A stretch of DNA of 50,951 nucleotides, taken from Acidimicrobiia bacterium (lineage in GTDB: Bacteria; Actinomycetota; Acidimicrobiia; Spongiisociales; UBA5794). Shown here in pieces: positions 1 through 9,029 of the stretch. The notes under the pieces were generated by a model. The model was not told the origin of the DNA. It did not search any database and saw only the letters and a program-made list of their open reading frames with translations. The stretch covers positions 1-50,951 of the forward strand of contig JASJAX010000039.1 of NCBI GenBank assembly GCA_030066755.1. The letters run 5' to 3'. Position 1 is the first letter of the stretch, and every line of letters begins with the position of its first letter. The position numbers and the translations under genes were made by a program.

Positions 1-1775
1 GCCAGGTACTCAGCCCGCAACAGGCGAGCAAGCTGGCCACGATTCAGCTCGGGGACGAGGATCCGTTTGAATCGGGAGAGGATCTCCCCCAGGTTGGACG
101 GGAACGGATTCAGGTGGCGCAGGTGGACGTGTCCCACTGAGAGTCCGGCTCGGTTGGCTCGGATTGCGCCGGCCCGAATCGCTCCGTATGTGGAACCCCA
201 TCCGACGATCAGCAGGTCTCCCTCCTGTGACCCGAAGACCTTGGCCTCGGGAATGTCGTTCGCGATGTCCGCGACCTTCCGCTCCCGGAGCTCCGTCATC
301 AATTCGTGGTTGTCCGGGTCGTAGGAGACGTTGCCCGTCAGGTCGGCGTGTTCGAGGCCGCCGATGCGGTGTTCGAGGCCGGCCGTCCCTGGAATGGCCC
401 AGGGGCGCGCCAACGTTTCGGGGTCACGGACGTACGGGAGAAACGTCTCGCCTTCGGCGAGCGGCTGCGCGAACGGCACGTGGATGTCGGGCAGCTCGTT
501 CACGTCGGGCAATGCCCATGGCTCCGAGCTGTTGGCGACGTACCCGTCGGAGAGAATGAGCACGGGTGTCATGTACTTGACTGCCAATCGGCACGCCTCG
601 ACGGCGATGTCGAACGCTTCGCTGGGCCGGGCCGGCGCCACGATCGGGAGCGGTGCCTCACCATGGCGGCCGTACATGGCGAGCATGAGATCGGCCTGCT
701 CGGTGCGGGTCGGCATCCCGGTGGACGGTCCGGCGCGTTGAACGTTGACGATGACGAGCGGCAGTTCCACCTGGAATGCGAGGCTCGTCGTCTCACTCTT
801 CAAGGCAACGCCCGGTCCCGAGGTGCCGGTCGCCGCTAGGTGCCCGGCAAACGCTGCTCCGAGCGCAACACCGACGGCCGCAATCTCGTCCTCGGCCTGG
901 ACCGTACGAACCCCGAAGTTCTTGTGCTTGGCGAGCTCCTCGAGCACGCTCGACGCCGGAGTGATCGGGTAGGAGCCATAGAACAGCGGCAGCTTTGCCT
1001 GCTGGGCGCCGGCGATGAGGCCCCAGGCCAAGGCCTGATTCCCGGTGATGTTCGTGTAGGTGCCGGGTGGGAGTTCTGCCGGATGGATCTCGAAGGTGTG
1101 GTGGAACTCCTCGGTGGTGTTCCCGAAGTTCACCCCGGCTTTCAGCGCGGCGATGTTGGCGTGCGCCACCGGTTCGTCGCCGAACTTCGCCTCGACCCAC
1201 TCGATCACCGGCTCGATCGGACGATTGAACATCCACGACAACAACCCGAGTGCGAAGAAGTTCTTCGACCGGAGGACGGCCCGTCCTCGGACGCCGGTCG
1301 GTGCCACTGCGGTCTTGGTCAGCTGCTCCATCGGAGCCTGGAGTACGTGGTACCCGTCGACGTCACCGTTCTCCAACGGGTTCGTCTCGTACCCCGCCTT
1401 CGCCAGGTTGCGCTCGTCGAACGCGTCACGGTTGATGAGGAGGAGGCCGCCGGGTCGCAGGTCGCCGAGGTTCGACTTGAGTGCGGCGGGGTTCATAGCT
1501 ACGAGAACGTCGGGTGCATCTCCCGGGGTGAGGATGTCCTTGTCCGCGATGTGGACCTGGAATGAAGACACGCCGGCGAGGGTGCCGGCCGGGGCACGGA
1601 TCTCGGCGGGGAAGTTGGGGAGTGTGGCCAGGTCGTTGCCAAAGAGCGCTGAAGATGCCGTGAACTGGTTGCCCGCCAGCTGCATGCCGTCGCCGGAATC
1701 GCCGGCGAATCGGATCACGACTTTCTCTCGCTGCTCTGGCGGGCTCGGCGGCGAGATCAGGGTTTCTTCAGCCAA
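1..1775 (-). CDS. korA: 2-oxoacid:ferredoxin oxidoreductase, alpha subunit (KorA type), partial at left edge
   Basis: The 591 residues present belong to the fused gamma-alpha subunit of 2-oxoglutarate (or related 2-oxoacid) ferredoxin oxidoreductase, which oxidatively decarboxylates 2-oxoacids to acyl-CoA and reduces ferredoxin. The N-terminal gamma domain begins FAGDSGDGMQLAGNQF. The alpha domain follows with YGSYPITPASSVLEELAK and QRAGPSTGMPTRTEQADL, both typical of KorA. The family is roughly 600-640 residues, so only the C-terminus is missing; a beta subunit would be expected just beyond the edge. I chose the TTG at 1775 because AGGAG lies 8 bases upstream; an in-frame GTG 13 codons earlier is possible. 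The family assignment is firm; the exact 2-oxoacid is inferred. Confidence 0.93.
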   Translation of the reverse strand, partial: MAEETLISPPSPPEQREKVVIRFAGDSGDGMQLAGNQFTASSALFGNDLATLPNFPAEIRAPAGTLAGVSSFQVHIADKDILTPGDAPDVLVAMNPAALKSNLGDLRPGGLLLINRDAFDERNLAKAGYETNPLENGDVDGYHVLQAPMEQLTKTAVAPTGVRGRAVLRSKNFFALGLLSWMFNRPIEPVIEWVEAKFGDEPVAHANIAALKAGVNFGNTTEEFHHTFEIHPAELPPGTYTNITGNQALAWGLIAGAQQAKLPLFYGSYPITPASSVLEELAKHKNFGVRTVQAEDEIAAVGVALGAAFAGHLAATGTSGPGVALKSETTSLAFQVELPLVIVNVQRAGPSTGMPTRTEQADLMLAMYGRHGEAPLPIVAPARPSEAFDIAVEACRLAVKYMTPVLILSDGYVANSSEPWALPDVNELPDIHVPFAQPLAEGETFLPYVRDPETLARPWAIPGTAGLEHRIGGLEHADLTGNVSYDPDNHELMTELRERKVADIANDIPEAKVFGSQEGDLLIVGWGSTYGAIRAGAIRANRAGLSVGHVHLRHLNPFPSNLGEILSRFKRILVPELNRGQLARLLRAEYL

Positions 1776-1879
1776 TCTGTGCTCCTGCTTGCGTTCGCGT
1801 ACCTCGGGTAGCACACGATGCCGCAGCTCCCCTTGCGCAGGTCAAGTGTATTCGGGTCCGGTTGCTTTCTCGGGGACCA
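1776..1879. other. intergenic gap between korA and the amidase gene
   Basis: A 104-base gap separates the amidase stop from the korA start, both on the minus strand. I see the AGGAG ribosome binding site for korA but no convincing terminator or operator. Confidence 0.4.
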
Positions 1880-3313
1880 TCACGACTCACTCGAGGTGCT
1901 GGGACGCCACAGCGGCGGGCGTGCAACTCCCGCAATGCCTGCGTTCTCCAAGGCCGCACCGATCTCGAGCAGGTGGTGTTCGAGCCAGGGCGCGCCGATC
2001 AACTGCAGGCTGGCGGGTGGAGTCCCGCTCCCCGCGAGGGGGAGGGCCAACGCCGGGAACTTCAAGTGATTGACGGGTGCGGTAAAGCGAGCCATCGCCG
2101 GCCGATAGGGCACCATCTCGCCGTCGACTTCGACGAGATTCTCGCCGATCGTCTTGTGGACGCTTGCGACCGTTGGGGTCACCAGGACATCGACCTCGCC
2201 GAGCGCCCGCCACGCCACCGACTGCATGTGCGTTCGCCAACGCAACCCGTCGATGTAGTCGTCCATCGTGTAGTCGAAGACCTGCTCGACTCGCCGCCGT
2301 ACCTCGGGTCCGTAGCGGTCGGGATCGGACTGCCACCGTTCTCGGTGCACCCGGGCCACTTCCGGGTACATGGCTTCGTTCAGCATCCCGGGGAAGTCGA
2401 GTTCCGGTAGGTCGAGGTGGACCACGGCAGCACCGGTGGCGGCGATCGCATCGAGGGCATCGTCGAACGTTGCGCGGATCCCGTTCGCAACCGGCTGATC
2501 GGACCATGGGTGAGGGACGCCGATCCGGAGATGCTCGAGGCTCGTAGGTGCGCCGGGGCTGACAACACGTTGTGGTCGCGACCACGGATCGGCCGAATCG
2601 TCGCCGGCGACCACTGCGTAGATGGCAGCAACGTCGGCAACGCTGCGTCCCAGCGGTCCGACGCTGTCGACACTCGCTGCCAGCGGCGTCACACCGGTGA
2701 GCGGAACTCGGCCGTGAGTGACCTTCAGCCCGACAATGCCGCATTGGGCTGCCGGGACCCGCACGGACCCTCCGGTATCGGTGCCGAGGGATGCGGCAAC
2801 GAGACCTGCGGCGACGGCGGTTGCGGACCCGCCCGAGGATCCACCCGGGGAGAGGTCGGCGTCCCAAGGGTTTCGAACCGGGCCAAACCACGGGTTCTCG
2901 CTGGAGAATCCAAACGCCCATTCGTGGAGCCCGGTGCGGCCGATCAGCACTGCGTCTGCCGCTTCGAGCCGCCGAACACACGTGGCGCTCACCTCTGGGA
3001 TCGGTGCGGGGAAGTTCGCACCATTGGTGTTCGGAAGCCCGGCCTGGTCGATGAGATCCTTGATGCCGATCGGTACGCCGGCGAGCCGGCCAACCGGTTC
3101 ACGCGCTGCGATCCGCTGGTCGATGTCTTCCGCCCGGCGGAGCGCACCTTCGGCATCGATCAGCGTGAACGCGTTGAGCGCGTCCTGGGAAGCCTCGGCG
3201 GCCGCAAGGTGCTCCTCGGTGACTTCGACCGCGGAACGGGCTCCCGACCGAATCACGGCGGCGATGCCGACGACTCCCTCGTGTGCGTGGTCGTCGACGC
3301 CTCCGTCGGCCAT
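1880..3313 (-). CDS. amidase signature family protein
   Basis: This 477-residue protein is a Ser-cisSer-Lys amidase, which hydrolyses amide bonds; the substrate cannot be read from sequence. The triad is visible: Lys85 in GIKDLID, the Ser pair at about 159-160 in PGGSSGGSA, and the nucleophile Ser183 in DTGGSVRVPA. Length is normal. It lacks an obvious GatB partner nearby, so a stand-alone catabolic amidase is likelier than GatA. The ATG at 3313 has GGGAG upstream. It begins two bases after the stop of the DUF3048 lipoprotein gene, so the two probably share a transcript. Confidence 0.88.
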   Translation of the reverse strand: MADGGVDDHAHEGVVGIAAVIRSGARSAVEVTEEHLAAAEASQDALNAFTLIDAEGALRRAEDIDQRIAAREPVGRLAGVPIGIKDLIDQAGLPNTNGANFPAPIPEVSATCVRRLEAADAVLIGRTGLHEWAFGFSSENPWFGPVRNPWDADLSPGGSSGGSATAVAAGLVAASLGTDTGGSVRVPAAQCGIVGLKVTHGRVPLTGVTPLAASVDSVGPLGRSVADVAAIYAVVAGDDSADPWSRPQRVVSPGAPTSLEHLRIGVPHPWSDQPVANGIRATFDDALDAIAATGAAVVHLDLPELDFPGMLNEAMYPEVARVHRERWQSDPDRYGPEVRRRVEQVFDYTMDDYIDGLRWRTHMQSVAWRALGEVDVLVTPTVASVHKTIGENLVEVDGEMVPYRPAMARFTAPVNHLKFPALALPLAGSGTPPASLQLIGAPWLEHHLLEIGAALENAGIAGVARPPLWRPSTSSES

Positions 3314-3315
3314 GG

Positions 3316-4425
3316 TCACTCCCAGGTGAGACTGCGGTTGCTGGGGAAGATAGACACCCAGATGCGTCCGGGCGGGACCATCATCGTTTCGCCGCTTGTC
3401 AGCGACAGCTCGAAAGGCACCCCGGTCGACGCCCGTTCCCAGGTTCCCTCGATGAGTCGGCCTTCGGTGAAGAGCAGGGCCTGTCCCGTTCCCGTCGTTC
3501 GCATGGCCGGCACGGACGATCCCCCGGCGCCCGACGGGGGCGAGGCGGTGTACCGGACGGCGGTCAGGACGACGAGGACGTCGGCACTGATCTGGCCCTC
3601 GTTGCCCTCGATGTCGAGCCAGTTGTGCTCGGTGTCGGCGTTGAATCGCAAGTACTGCTCGCCGTCCCACACCCAGCGAACCTCCGGGAAGTCGGACCAG
3701 TCCAGCGTGATCTCGGTGGCGCCGGTCGACGACACTGCCGCATCGCCGAACGAGAACATCGGCTGGGCCGGCGGGTCGTCGGAGTAGCCGCGGGTGTCTG
3801 CGACCTGGCGCATCGCCACGGTGCTGCCGTAGAGCGTGCGTTCGCGGACACGTCCGTTGCTCACTCGGAACGTGTTGGGCGGACTCTCACCAAGGAGACG
3901 CACGTCAGCGCGAGCGGCGATCGATTGGACCCACGATTGGCCACCGGAGATCTGCAGAGTTGCCCCGAGCGGCTTCACCAGCTCCGGGTCGGTCGGGCGC
4001 AGCGAGCGGATCGGCCCGTAGTACTCCGAGTCGCTCTGCAAGAACAGGCCAATGAATCGGGTGAGTCCGGCCTCGACGAGGAGTTCGAAGACGGCGTCGG
4101 CCTCCTGGATTCCCGACTGGGGTCGAGCGCCGGGGTGATTGTCCATCTTGACGGCAACGACCCGGCGGTCGAGCAGCTCGACGTCCTCGACCTTGACGCC
4201 GTTGAGCGGCGACGGATCCCCCGGCTCTGGTGGGATCGAGGTTGTTGTCGTCGTCGTGGAGGTCGACGTCGACGTGGTCTCCGGCGGCGCAGTCGTCGGC
4301 GCAGACGTGACAGGTGGAAGAGTGGTGAGGGCGACTGTGGTGGTGGTCGCCTCCGTGCCTCCGCCACATGCCGCTGCCACCACGGCGAAAGCCAGCGCCA
4401 CGGCCACACGCCGGGTCTGTTTCAC
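3316..4425 (-). CDS. DUF3048 domain lipoprotein
   Basis: This 369-residue secreted protein has a lipoprotein signal peptide with lipobox VAAAC, a Thr/Ser/Pro-rich linker to about residue 70, and then a DUF3048 (YerB-like) region with motifs MDNHPGARPQSG and GPIRSLRPTD. The function of DUF3048 proteins is not established; they are cell-envelope proteins. The GTG start at 4425 is preceded by TACACT seven bases upstream, implying a leaderless message. The downstream amidase follows after two bases. Confidence 0.85.
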   Translation of the reverse strand: MKQTRRVAVALAFAVVAAACGGGTEATTTTVALTTLPPVTSAPTTAPPETTSTSTSTTTTTTSIPPEPGDPSPLNGVKVEDVELLDRRVVAVKMDNHPGARPQSGIQEADAVFELLVEAGLTRFIGLFLQSDSEYYGPIRSLRPTDPELVKPLGATLQISGGQSWVQSIAARADVRLLGESPPNTFRVSNGRVRERTLYGSTVAMRQVADTRGYSDDPPAQPMFSFGDAAVSSTGATEITLDWSDFPEVRWVWDGEQYLRFNADTEHNWLDIEGNEGQISADVLVVLTAVRYTASPPSGAGGSSVPAMRTTGTGQALLFTEGRLIEGTWERASTGVPFELSLTSGETMMVPPGRIWVSIFPSNRSLTWE

Positions 4426-4432
4426 GGCGCGG

Positions 4433-4438
4433 AGTGTA
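4433..4438 (-). promoter_or_regulatory. -10 box TACACT for the DUF3048 gene
   Basis: On the minus strand TACACT ends seven bases before the GTG start, so the transcript probably begins at the start codon. Confidence 0.55.
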
Positions 4439-4528
4439 GGGGTGGGTGGGAGAAATGCAGCACGTTTTGGGGAATGTTCCGGCGGTGTTTGGGGGGCGTT
4501 AAGGCTGCGGCGGTCTCGGGGGCCGGGG

Positions 4529-4566
4529 GTCGCAGGTCCCAGGTCTCAAGTCTCAGGTCCTGAGAC
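4529..4566. repeat. heptamer tandem repeat, GTCYCAR family (copy A)
   Basis: Units GTCGCAG, GTCCCAG, GTCTCAA and GTCTCAG follow each other in exact 7-base phase from 4529 to 4556, then GTCCTGAGAC gives an inverted half unit. The array lies in the gap between two divergent genes, just upstream of the alkD-like gene. Related arrays occur at 15045-15072, 30898-30985 and 35139-35166. Confidence 0.8.
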
Positions 4567-4593
4567 GGGTGCTCGCCGAGTGAGGCGACGGCC

Positions 4594-4599
4594 TAGCGT
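4594..4599 (+). promoter_or_regulatory. -10 box TAGCGT for the alkD-like gene
   Basis: TAGCGT ends seven bases before the ATG at 4607. Confidence 0.5.
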
Positions 4600-4606
4600 G
4601 GTGGGC

Positions 4607-5335
4607 ATGTCGTGGACATCATCAGATCTGGCGGTATTCGTTTCGGCGGAGATGGAGCGGTTGGGGGATCCGCGGATCGCCGGCGAGAAGGCCGCCTACA
4701 TGTACGGGAAGCGGTTCCAGAAGATGAACCCGAATGGGGAGGGGGTCGACCCATTCCGTGGAGTGCAAGGTCCAGGCCTCAGGGAGATCGAACGGTCGGT
4801 TCGGCATCAGTTCCCGGTCACCACCTCGGACGAGTACGTCGCTGCGGTGACGACGCTGTGGGAACTGCCGCATCGTGAGGAGAAGTACCTGGCCACGGCC
4901 GTTGCGTATCGCCACAAGAAGCTCATCACCTTCGACCGACTGCCGCTCTATCGCCGCATGATCACCGAAGGTGCGTGGTGGGATCTCGTCGACAGCGTTG
5001 CGCCGCGGTGTATCGGGCATCTCCTCAAGACGGACCGAGATCGGATGGGTCCCGAGTTGGATCGGTGGATCGAGGATGAGGACATGTGGATCCGGCGATC
5101 GGCGTTGATCGCCCATCTCAAGCTGAAGGACGACACCGACGAAGCGCAGCTCTTTGATCACTGCCGGCGCACGATGCATGAGACGGAGTTCTTCATCCGC
5201 AAGGCGATCGGGTGGGGTCTCCGCCAGTACGCACGGACGAATCCGGAGGGAGTGAAGGCCTTCGCTCTCGAGCATCGCAATGAGATGTCGGGTCTGAGTT
5301 TCCGGGAGGCGACCAAGCACCTCGAGGTCGGCTAG
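4607..5335 (+). CDS. DNA alkylation repair protein (AlkD-like)
   Basis: A 242-residue all-helical protein that resembles the AlkD/HEAT-repeat DNA alkylation repair family, glycosylases that excise bulky or positively charged alkylated bases. Matching segments include WWDLVDSVAPRCIG, DEDMWIRRSALIAHL and FFIRKAIGWGLRQYA, the last two being family hallmarks; the Trp and Asp residues in WWDLVD correspond to the DNA-binding and catalytic site region. Length is typical. The ATG at 4607 is chosen because the family N-terminus begins there and a -10 box sits seven bases upstream. Confidence 0.88.
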   Translation: MSWTSSDLAVFVSAEMERLGDPRIAGEKAAYMYGKRFQKMNPNGEGVDPFRGVQGPGLREIERSVRHQFPVTTSDEYVAAVTTLWELPHREEKYLATAVAYRHKKLITFDRLPLYRRMITEGAWWDLVDSVAPRCIGHLLKTDRDRMGPELDRWIEDEDMWIRRSALIAHLKLKDDTDEAQLFDHCRRTMHETEFFIRKAIGWGLRQYARTNPEGVKAFALEHRNEMSGLSFREATKHLEVG

Positions 5336-5356
5336 TGGGCTGGGTTGCTGCGTTGC

Positions 5357-5752
5357 TCAGCCGTCGAGCGCCGGCGTCGATTCGGCAAGGCGTTTGATAC
5401 GCCGCAGTCCGACTCGAAGCACGAGCAGGTAGGGACCTGCCACCCATGGGACGGAGAACTCGAGTCGTGCGCTCGCAGCTCCGCCAGGAAGCAGCCGATG
5501 CGATGTCGCCGGGATGCCGGCGACCCTCCAATCCCACGACCGGCCCGGTTCGACACCGGTGATCTCGAAGGGCAACCACAGCCCGATCGGTGTCTGCACT
5601 TTTCCACGGGTGCCTGCGGCAACCTCAGGTGAAGAGGCGACGACGTTGCGGACGGTCGGGCCCCAGGTCGGCCACAAGGCGAACTCGGCGACCAGTCTCC
5701 AGACTTCGTCGGCGGAGGCATCGATTTCGATCGATGTGCGAACGTGCTTCAT
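5357..5752 (-). CDS. SRPBCC family protein
   Basis: A 131-residue single-domain START/Bet v1-fold protein of the polyketide cyclase/dehydrase type, with the standard N-terminal pattern (I.I.A.ADEVWRLVAEF..WPTWGP) and a C-terminal long helix. These proteins bind hydrophobic ligands; no substrate can be assigned. It sits 22 bases after the epimerase gene on the same strand and may be cotranscribed with it. Confidence 0.8.
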   Translation of the reverse strand: MKHVRTSIEIDASADEVWRLVAEFALWPTWGPTVRNVVASSPEVAAGTRGKVQTPIGLWLPFEITGVEPGRSWDWRVAGIPATSHRLLPGGAASARLEFSVPWVAGPYLLVLRVGLRRIKRLAESTPALDG

Positions 5753-5774
5753 GAGGTCTACCCCACGTGTGCCA

Positions 5775-6758
5775 TCACGCTGAGCGCAGGTCCATCATCG
5801 GGTGCCGCCACCGGTACTGCAGGTAGCCATCGAGCACAGCCGGAATACCGGTGCCCACCGAGGGGTATCTCGGCTCGAGATCGAGATCGCGCCACACGAG
5901 GCCTGGTGCTACGGGAACGTTCAGGTTGAAGCCTCGCACTGTGTCTTTCGTGTAGAGCGTCGGGCGAGCACGCGACGAGAGGACTGGTTCGAGCGCAGCG
6001 GCGCCGGCGACCCCGAGCCAACGAGGGATCGTCACCAGCCGAAGGTGTGGGTAGAACGTACGGAGCGTCTCGAAGAACTCTCGCCAGCTGATGCGATCGC
6101 CGTCGGCGACAGCGGAGCGGCCGATCCAACCCTGCTCACCGATCGCAGCCAGCAACCGGGCGGCATCAGCGACATGGAGCTGCCCGCACTCGTTGGTCAT
6201 CGCTCCTGGGAACAACGCCAGACCGCGGCGCACTTGATGGAACAGGATCGAATGTGGGCCGTACACATGGGGAAGGCGCACGACCGCCAAGTCCATCTGC
6301 GCTTCGCTTGCGATGTCGTTCAGCGCTGATTCCGCTTCGAGCTTGGCGACTCCGTAGTCGATGGCGGGACCGGTTGGCGTTGCGCCGTCGATCGGTGTCT
6401 CCTGATCGCCGTAGACGAACAGGCTGCTCGAGAACACGAACCGCCGGACTCCCGCCGCCGCCGCATGCCGGGCCAGCGTCGTCGTTCCGTCGACGACGGT
6501 CGGGGCAAGGCGACGATACGACTCGAAACTCGCGCGCGCTCCTAGGTGAAAGACGGTGTCGACTCCGTCGAGCGCTCGTTCTAGCGAGGCTGGACTCGCG
6601 AGGTCGCCCTGAACCGGCTCGACGTCGAGATTGGAGAGCAACGCAGCTCGGTGTGGCCGTCGCACCAGCACTCGAGGCTGGAGTCCCATGCCGCTGAGCT
6701 CACGCACCAACTCGGTACCGATGAAGCCGGTCCCGCCGGTGACCAACACACGTCTCAT
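5775..6758 (-). CDS. NAD(P)-dependent epimerase/dehydratase family protein
   Basis: A 327-residue extended short-chain dehydrogenase. The N-terminal Rossmann motif is TGGTGFIG (residues 8-15), and the catalytic YxxxK is seen as YGVAK with the upstream Ser in FVFSSSLFVYG. Such enzymes act on nucleotide sugars, hydroxysteroids or related carbonyl compounds; the substrate is not evident. The start ATG at 6758 has a GGAAAGG-like site upstream. The FMN reductase gene ends 22 bases upstream on the same strand. Confidence 0.85.
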   Translation of the reverse strand: MRRVLVTGGTGFIGTELVRELSGMGLQPRVLVRRPHRAALLSNLDVEPVQGDLASPASLERALDGVDTVFHLGARASFESYRRLAPTVVDGTTTLARHAAAAGVRRFVFSSSLFVYGDQETPIDGATPTGPAIDYGVAKLEAESALNDIASEAQMDLAVVRLPHVYGPHSILFHQVRRGLALFPGAMTNECGQLHVADAARLLAAIGEQGWIGRSAVADGDRISWREFFETLRTFYPHLRLVTIPRWLGVAGAAALEPVLSSRARPTLYTKDTVRGFNLNVPVAPGLVWRDLDLEPRYPSVGTGIPAVLDGYLQYRWRHPMMDLRSA

Positions 6759-6780
6759 CGTGCGAGGGTTCCTTTCCAGA

Positions 6781-7335
6781 TCATTCCGAGGCAGCGCGAC
6801 CTGGGCTCAGGACTCGGGCGTACCACTCGATCTCGTCGAGCATCGTGGTGAGCACGTCGGAGAGCGAGTTCTCCACGAAGCGGCCGCGGTCGTCGAGCGC
6901 GTCGGCAACCCCGGTGACATGAACCGCCGGCGCAACGGGCACCATCCGCAGCGCCGTCGTGACGAGGCGGAGCTGCTCGGTGACCCGCGTCCCGCCGATC
7001 AGACCGGATGACACGCTCACGAAAGCGACCGGCTTGCGCACATACCCCTGGTAGTCGGCGTCGAGAAGCAGCTTGAGTTCGCCTGGATAGCCGTGGTTGT
7101 ACTCGGGGGCGACGATGACGATGCCGTCGGCAGCTGCGATGAGCTCGCGGTAGTGATCGAGGTTGGTGCCGGCGCCCGGTTCGCCGGTTGCCGTCAACGC
7201 ATAGTCGGCGACGTCGATGAGGTCGGTGATGACACCTCGGGCTTTGAGGACATCGACAACGTGGTCGGCAACGGGCTCAGACTGTCGTCCTTGGCGAGCG
7301 GTTCCAAGGATCACGGGGATGTTCAGATTCTGCAT
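6781..7335 (-). CDS. NADPH-dependent FMN reductase family protein
   Basis: A 184-residue flavodoxin-like oxidoreductase. It begins ILGTARQGRQSEPVADHV, the FMN phosphate-binding loop of the family, and has the conserved APEYNHGYPGELK motif that contacts the flavin. Members reduce FMN, quinones or azo compounds with NAD(P)H. It is the first gene of a probable three-gene minus-strand group with the epimerase and SRPBCC genes. Confidence 0.87.
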   Translation of the reverse strand: MQNLNIPVILGTARQGRQSEPVADHVVDVLKARGVITDLIDVADYALTATGEPGAGTNLDHYRELIAAADGIVIVAPEYNHGYPGELKLLLDADYQGYVRKPVAFVSVSSGLIGGTRVTEQLRLVTTALRMVPVAPAVHVTGVADALDDRGRFVENSLSDVLTTMLDEIEWYARVLSPGRAASE

Positions 7336-7434
7336 GGCAGGGACCTCGCGGAAGGTTTTCGGTGTGGTTCACGAGGTCTACGTAGGCGGTGAACAAGGCG
7401 GACGGTAGGTAGGCGAACACCCGCGTCCAGGACC

Positions 7435-7440
7435 TAGGCT
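7435..7440 (+). promoter_or_regulatory. -10 box TAGGCT for the hydrolase-BTAD gene
   Basis: TAGGCT ends six bases before the GTG at 7447. It lies in the 111-base gap between divergent genes. Confidence 0.55.
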
Positions 7441-7446
7441 CACGGG

Positions 7447-8994
7447 GTGCTGACCAACGACGTTCCGCCGATTCGGTTTGCGCCGGCTCGTGGCGGGCGC
7501 CTGGCGTATCAGCTCTTCGGACAAGAGGGGCCGCCGACGATCGTGGCGATTCCGCCGATGGCGCAGAACATCGAACTGGCGTGGGAGTGGCCGGCGATTC
7601 GAGCGATGATGGAGCGGTTCGGATCATTCTCCCGTTACCTCTGCTTCGACAAACGTGGGACCGGCTGTTCGGACCGTCGAAGCCAGGTGCCGGGTCTCGA
7701 CGAACGTGTCGACGACTTGCGTGCGGTGATGGACCACGCCGGCATCGGAAGTGCGCACCTCTTCGGAGCGTCGGAGGGAGGGCCGATGACGCTGCTCTTC
7801 GCCGCCACCTACCCGGAGCGTGTCGAGAGCATCATCCTGTCGGGATCGTTCGCACGGGGCGGGCCGGCCGAGGAGGACGAGAATGAGGATGATGCCGACC
7901 AGCGGCGGGAGCGGCGAGAGTTGTTCGTCAACGGGTGGGGGACGCCGGAATCCGTGGTTGTCGACATCTTTGCTCCATCGTTGGCCGACGATCGTGCGTA
8001 CCGCGACTGGCATCAGCGATATGAACGGTACGCCGCTAGTTCGGATTCGTTGCGCGAGCTCCTGGAGCTCAACGCAGCCATCGACGTGCGTGAGGTTCTC
8101 CCCGGCCTCGACGTCCCGACCCTGATTCTCCATCACGCCGGAGACCAGGCCGTGCCGGTCGAGCGAGCCCGGGAGATGGCGTCCTTGATCCCCGGAGCAA
8201 CACTCGTCGAGCTGCCGGGCAACGATCACTTCGACTATGTGGGCGACATGGACGGCTGGATGGACGAGATCGAGCGCTTCATCACCGGCCGCGTGCAGAC
8301 GAGGTCGGCCACGATCGTCCGGCACGGTGTTCGAGTACGCACGCTCGGGGGTTTCGGCGTCATCGTTGACGGGGAACAGGTGCCGACGTCGGCGTGGGGA
8401 TCCCGGCTGGCTCGGCAACTGTGCAAACGCCTCGTTGCCGCTCGTGGCTGGCCGGTGACTCGCGACGAGCTCATCGACCTGCTGTGGCCGGACGAGTACG
8501 ACATGCGCAAGCTCGGCGCCCGGCTCTCGGTCCAGCTGTCCGCAGTGCGGCGGGTGCTGCGTGGCGGGGTGATTGCGGACCGGGAGACGGTGCGACTCGA
8601 CCTCGACGAGGTCGAGACCGATCTCGAGGTGTTCCACAAGGCGACCGACGACGTTGCGGTCGTTGCCTCCTATTCCGGAGAGTTCTTGCCGGAGGACCGT
8701 TACGAGGATTGGACCGCGGCGACTCGGGACGAGGCCCGAGCCCGTTTCGTTCTTGCGGCCCGGAGGCTGGCCGATGAGGAGCTTGGTGCCGGTCACCACG
8801 GTCGCGCCGCTGAGATCGGATATCGGCTCATCGAGGCCGACCGCTACGACGAAGCTGCGTACCGGCTCGTTGTGACAGCACTCGCCGCCGCTGGTGAGCG
8901 CTCGGAGGCTGAGCGAGCCCACACCGCATGGGAGACGTCACTCCGCGAGATCGGTGTCGAGGTGCCGCCGCTCGCCGAGGTCATCGACTCGTAA
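7447..8994 (+). CDS. alpha/beta hydrolase fused to a BTAD-type transcriptional regulator
   Basis: A 515-residue fusion. Residues about 20-280 form an alpha/beta hydrolase: oxyanion-side CFDKRGTGCSD, nucleophile elbow GASEGG (Ser109), acid region LILHHAGDQAVPVERA and His in GNDHFDYVG. From about residue 290 a winged-helix domain starts (VRTLGGFGVIVDGEQV, then RQLCKRLVAARGWPVTRDELIDLLWP), followed by a TPR-like bacterial transcriptional activator domain to the end, as in SARP-type regulators. The combination suggests a regulator controlled or accompanied by a hydrolase acting on a small molecule; that is inference. The GTG start is supported by a -10 box six bases upstream. Confidence 0.85.
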   Translation: MLTNDVPPIRFAPARGGRLAYQLFGQEGPPTIVAIPPMAQNIELAWEWPAIRAMMERFGSFSRYLCFDKRGTGCSDRRSQVPGLDERVDDLRAVMDHAGIGSAHLFGASEGGPMTLLFAATYPERVESIILSGSFARGGPAEEDENEDDADQRRERRELFVNGWGTPESVVVDIFAPSLADDRAYRDWHQRYERYAASSDSLRELLELNAAIDVREVLPGLDVPTLILHHAGDQAVPVERAREMASLIPGATLVELPGNDHFDYVGDMDGWMDEIERFITGRVQTRSATIVRHGVRVRTLGGFGVIVDGEQVPTSAWGSRLARQLCKRLVAARGWPVTRDELIDLLWPDEYDMRKLGARLSVQLSAVRRVLRGGVIADRETVRLDLDEVETDLEVFHKATDDVAVVASYSGEFLPEDRYEDWTAATRDEARARFVLAARRLADEELGAGHHGRAAEIGYRLIEADRYDEAAYRLVVTALAAAGERSEAERAHTAWETSLREIGVEVPPLAEVIDS

Positions 8995-9029
8995 GGTTTT
9001 CTGAAGGGTGCTCCGGCACGATCCGGCGC

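Noticed and set aside
1060-2073. A 337-codon plus-strand frame opposite korA and the amidase
   Set aside because: It crosses the gap between two real minus-strand genes and has no recognisable domain; the korA motifs on the other strand are unmistakable.
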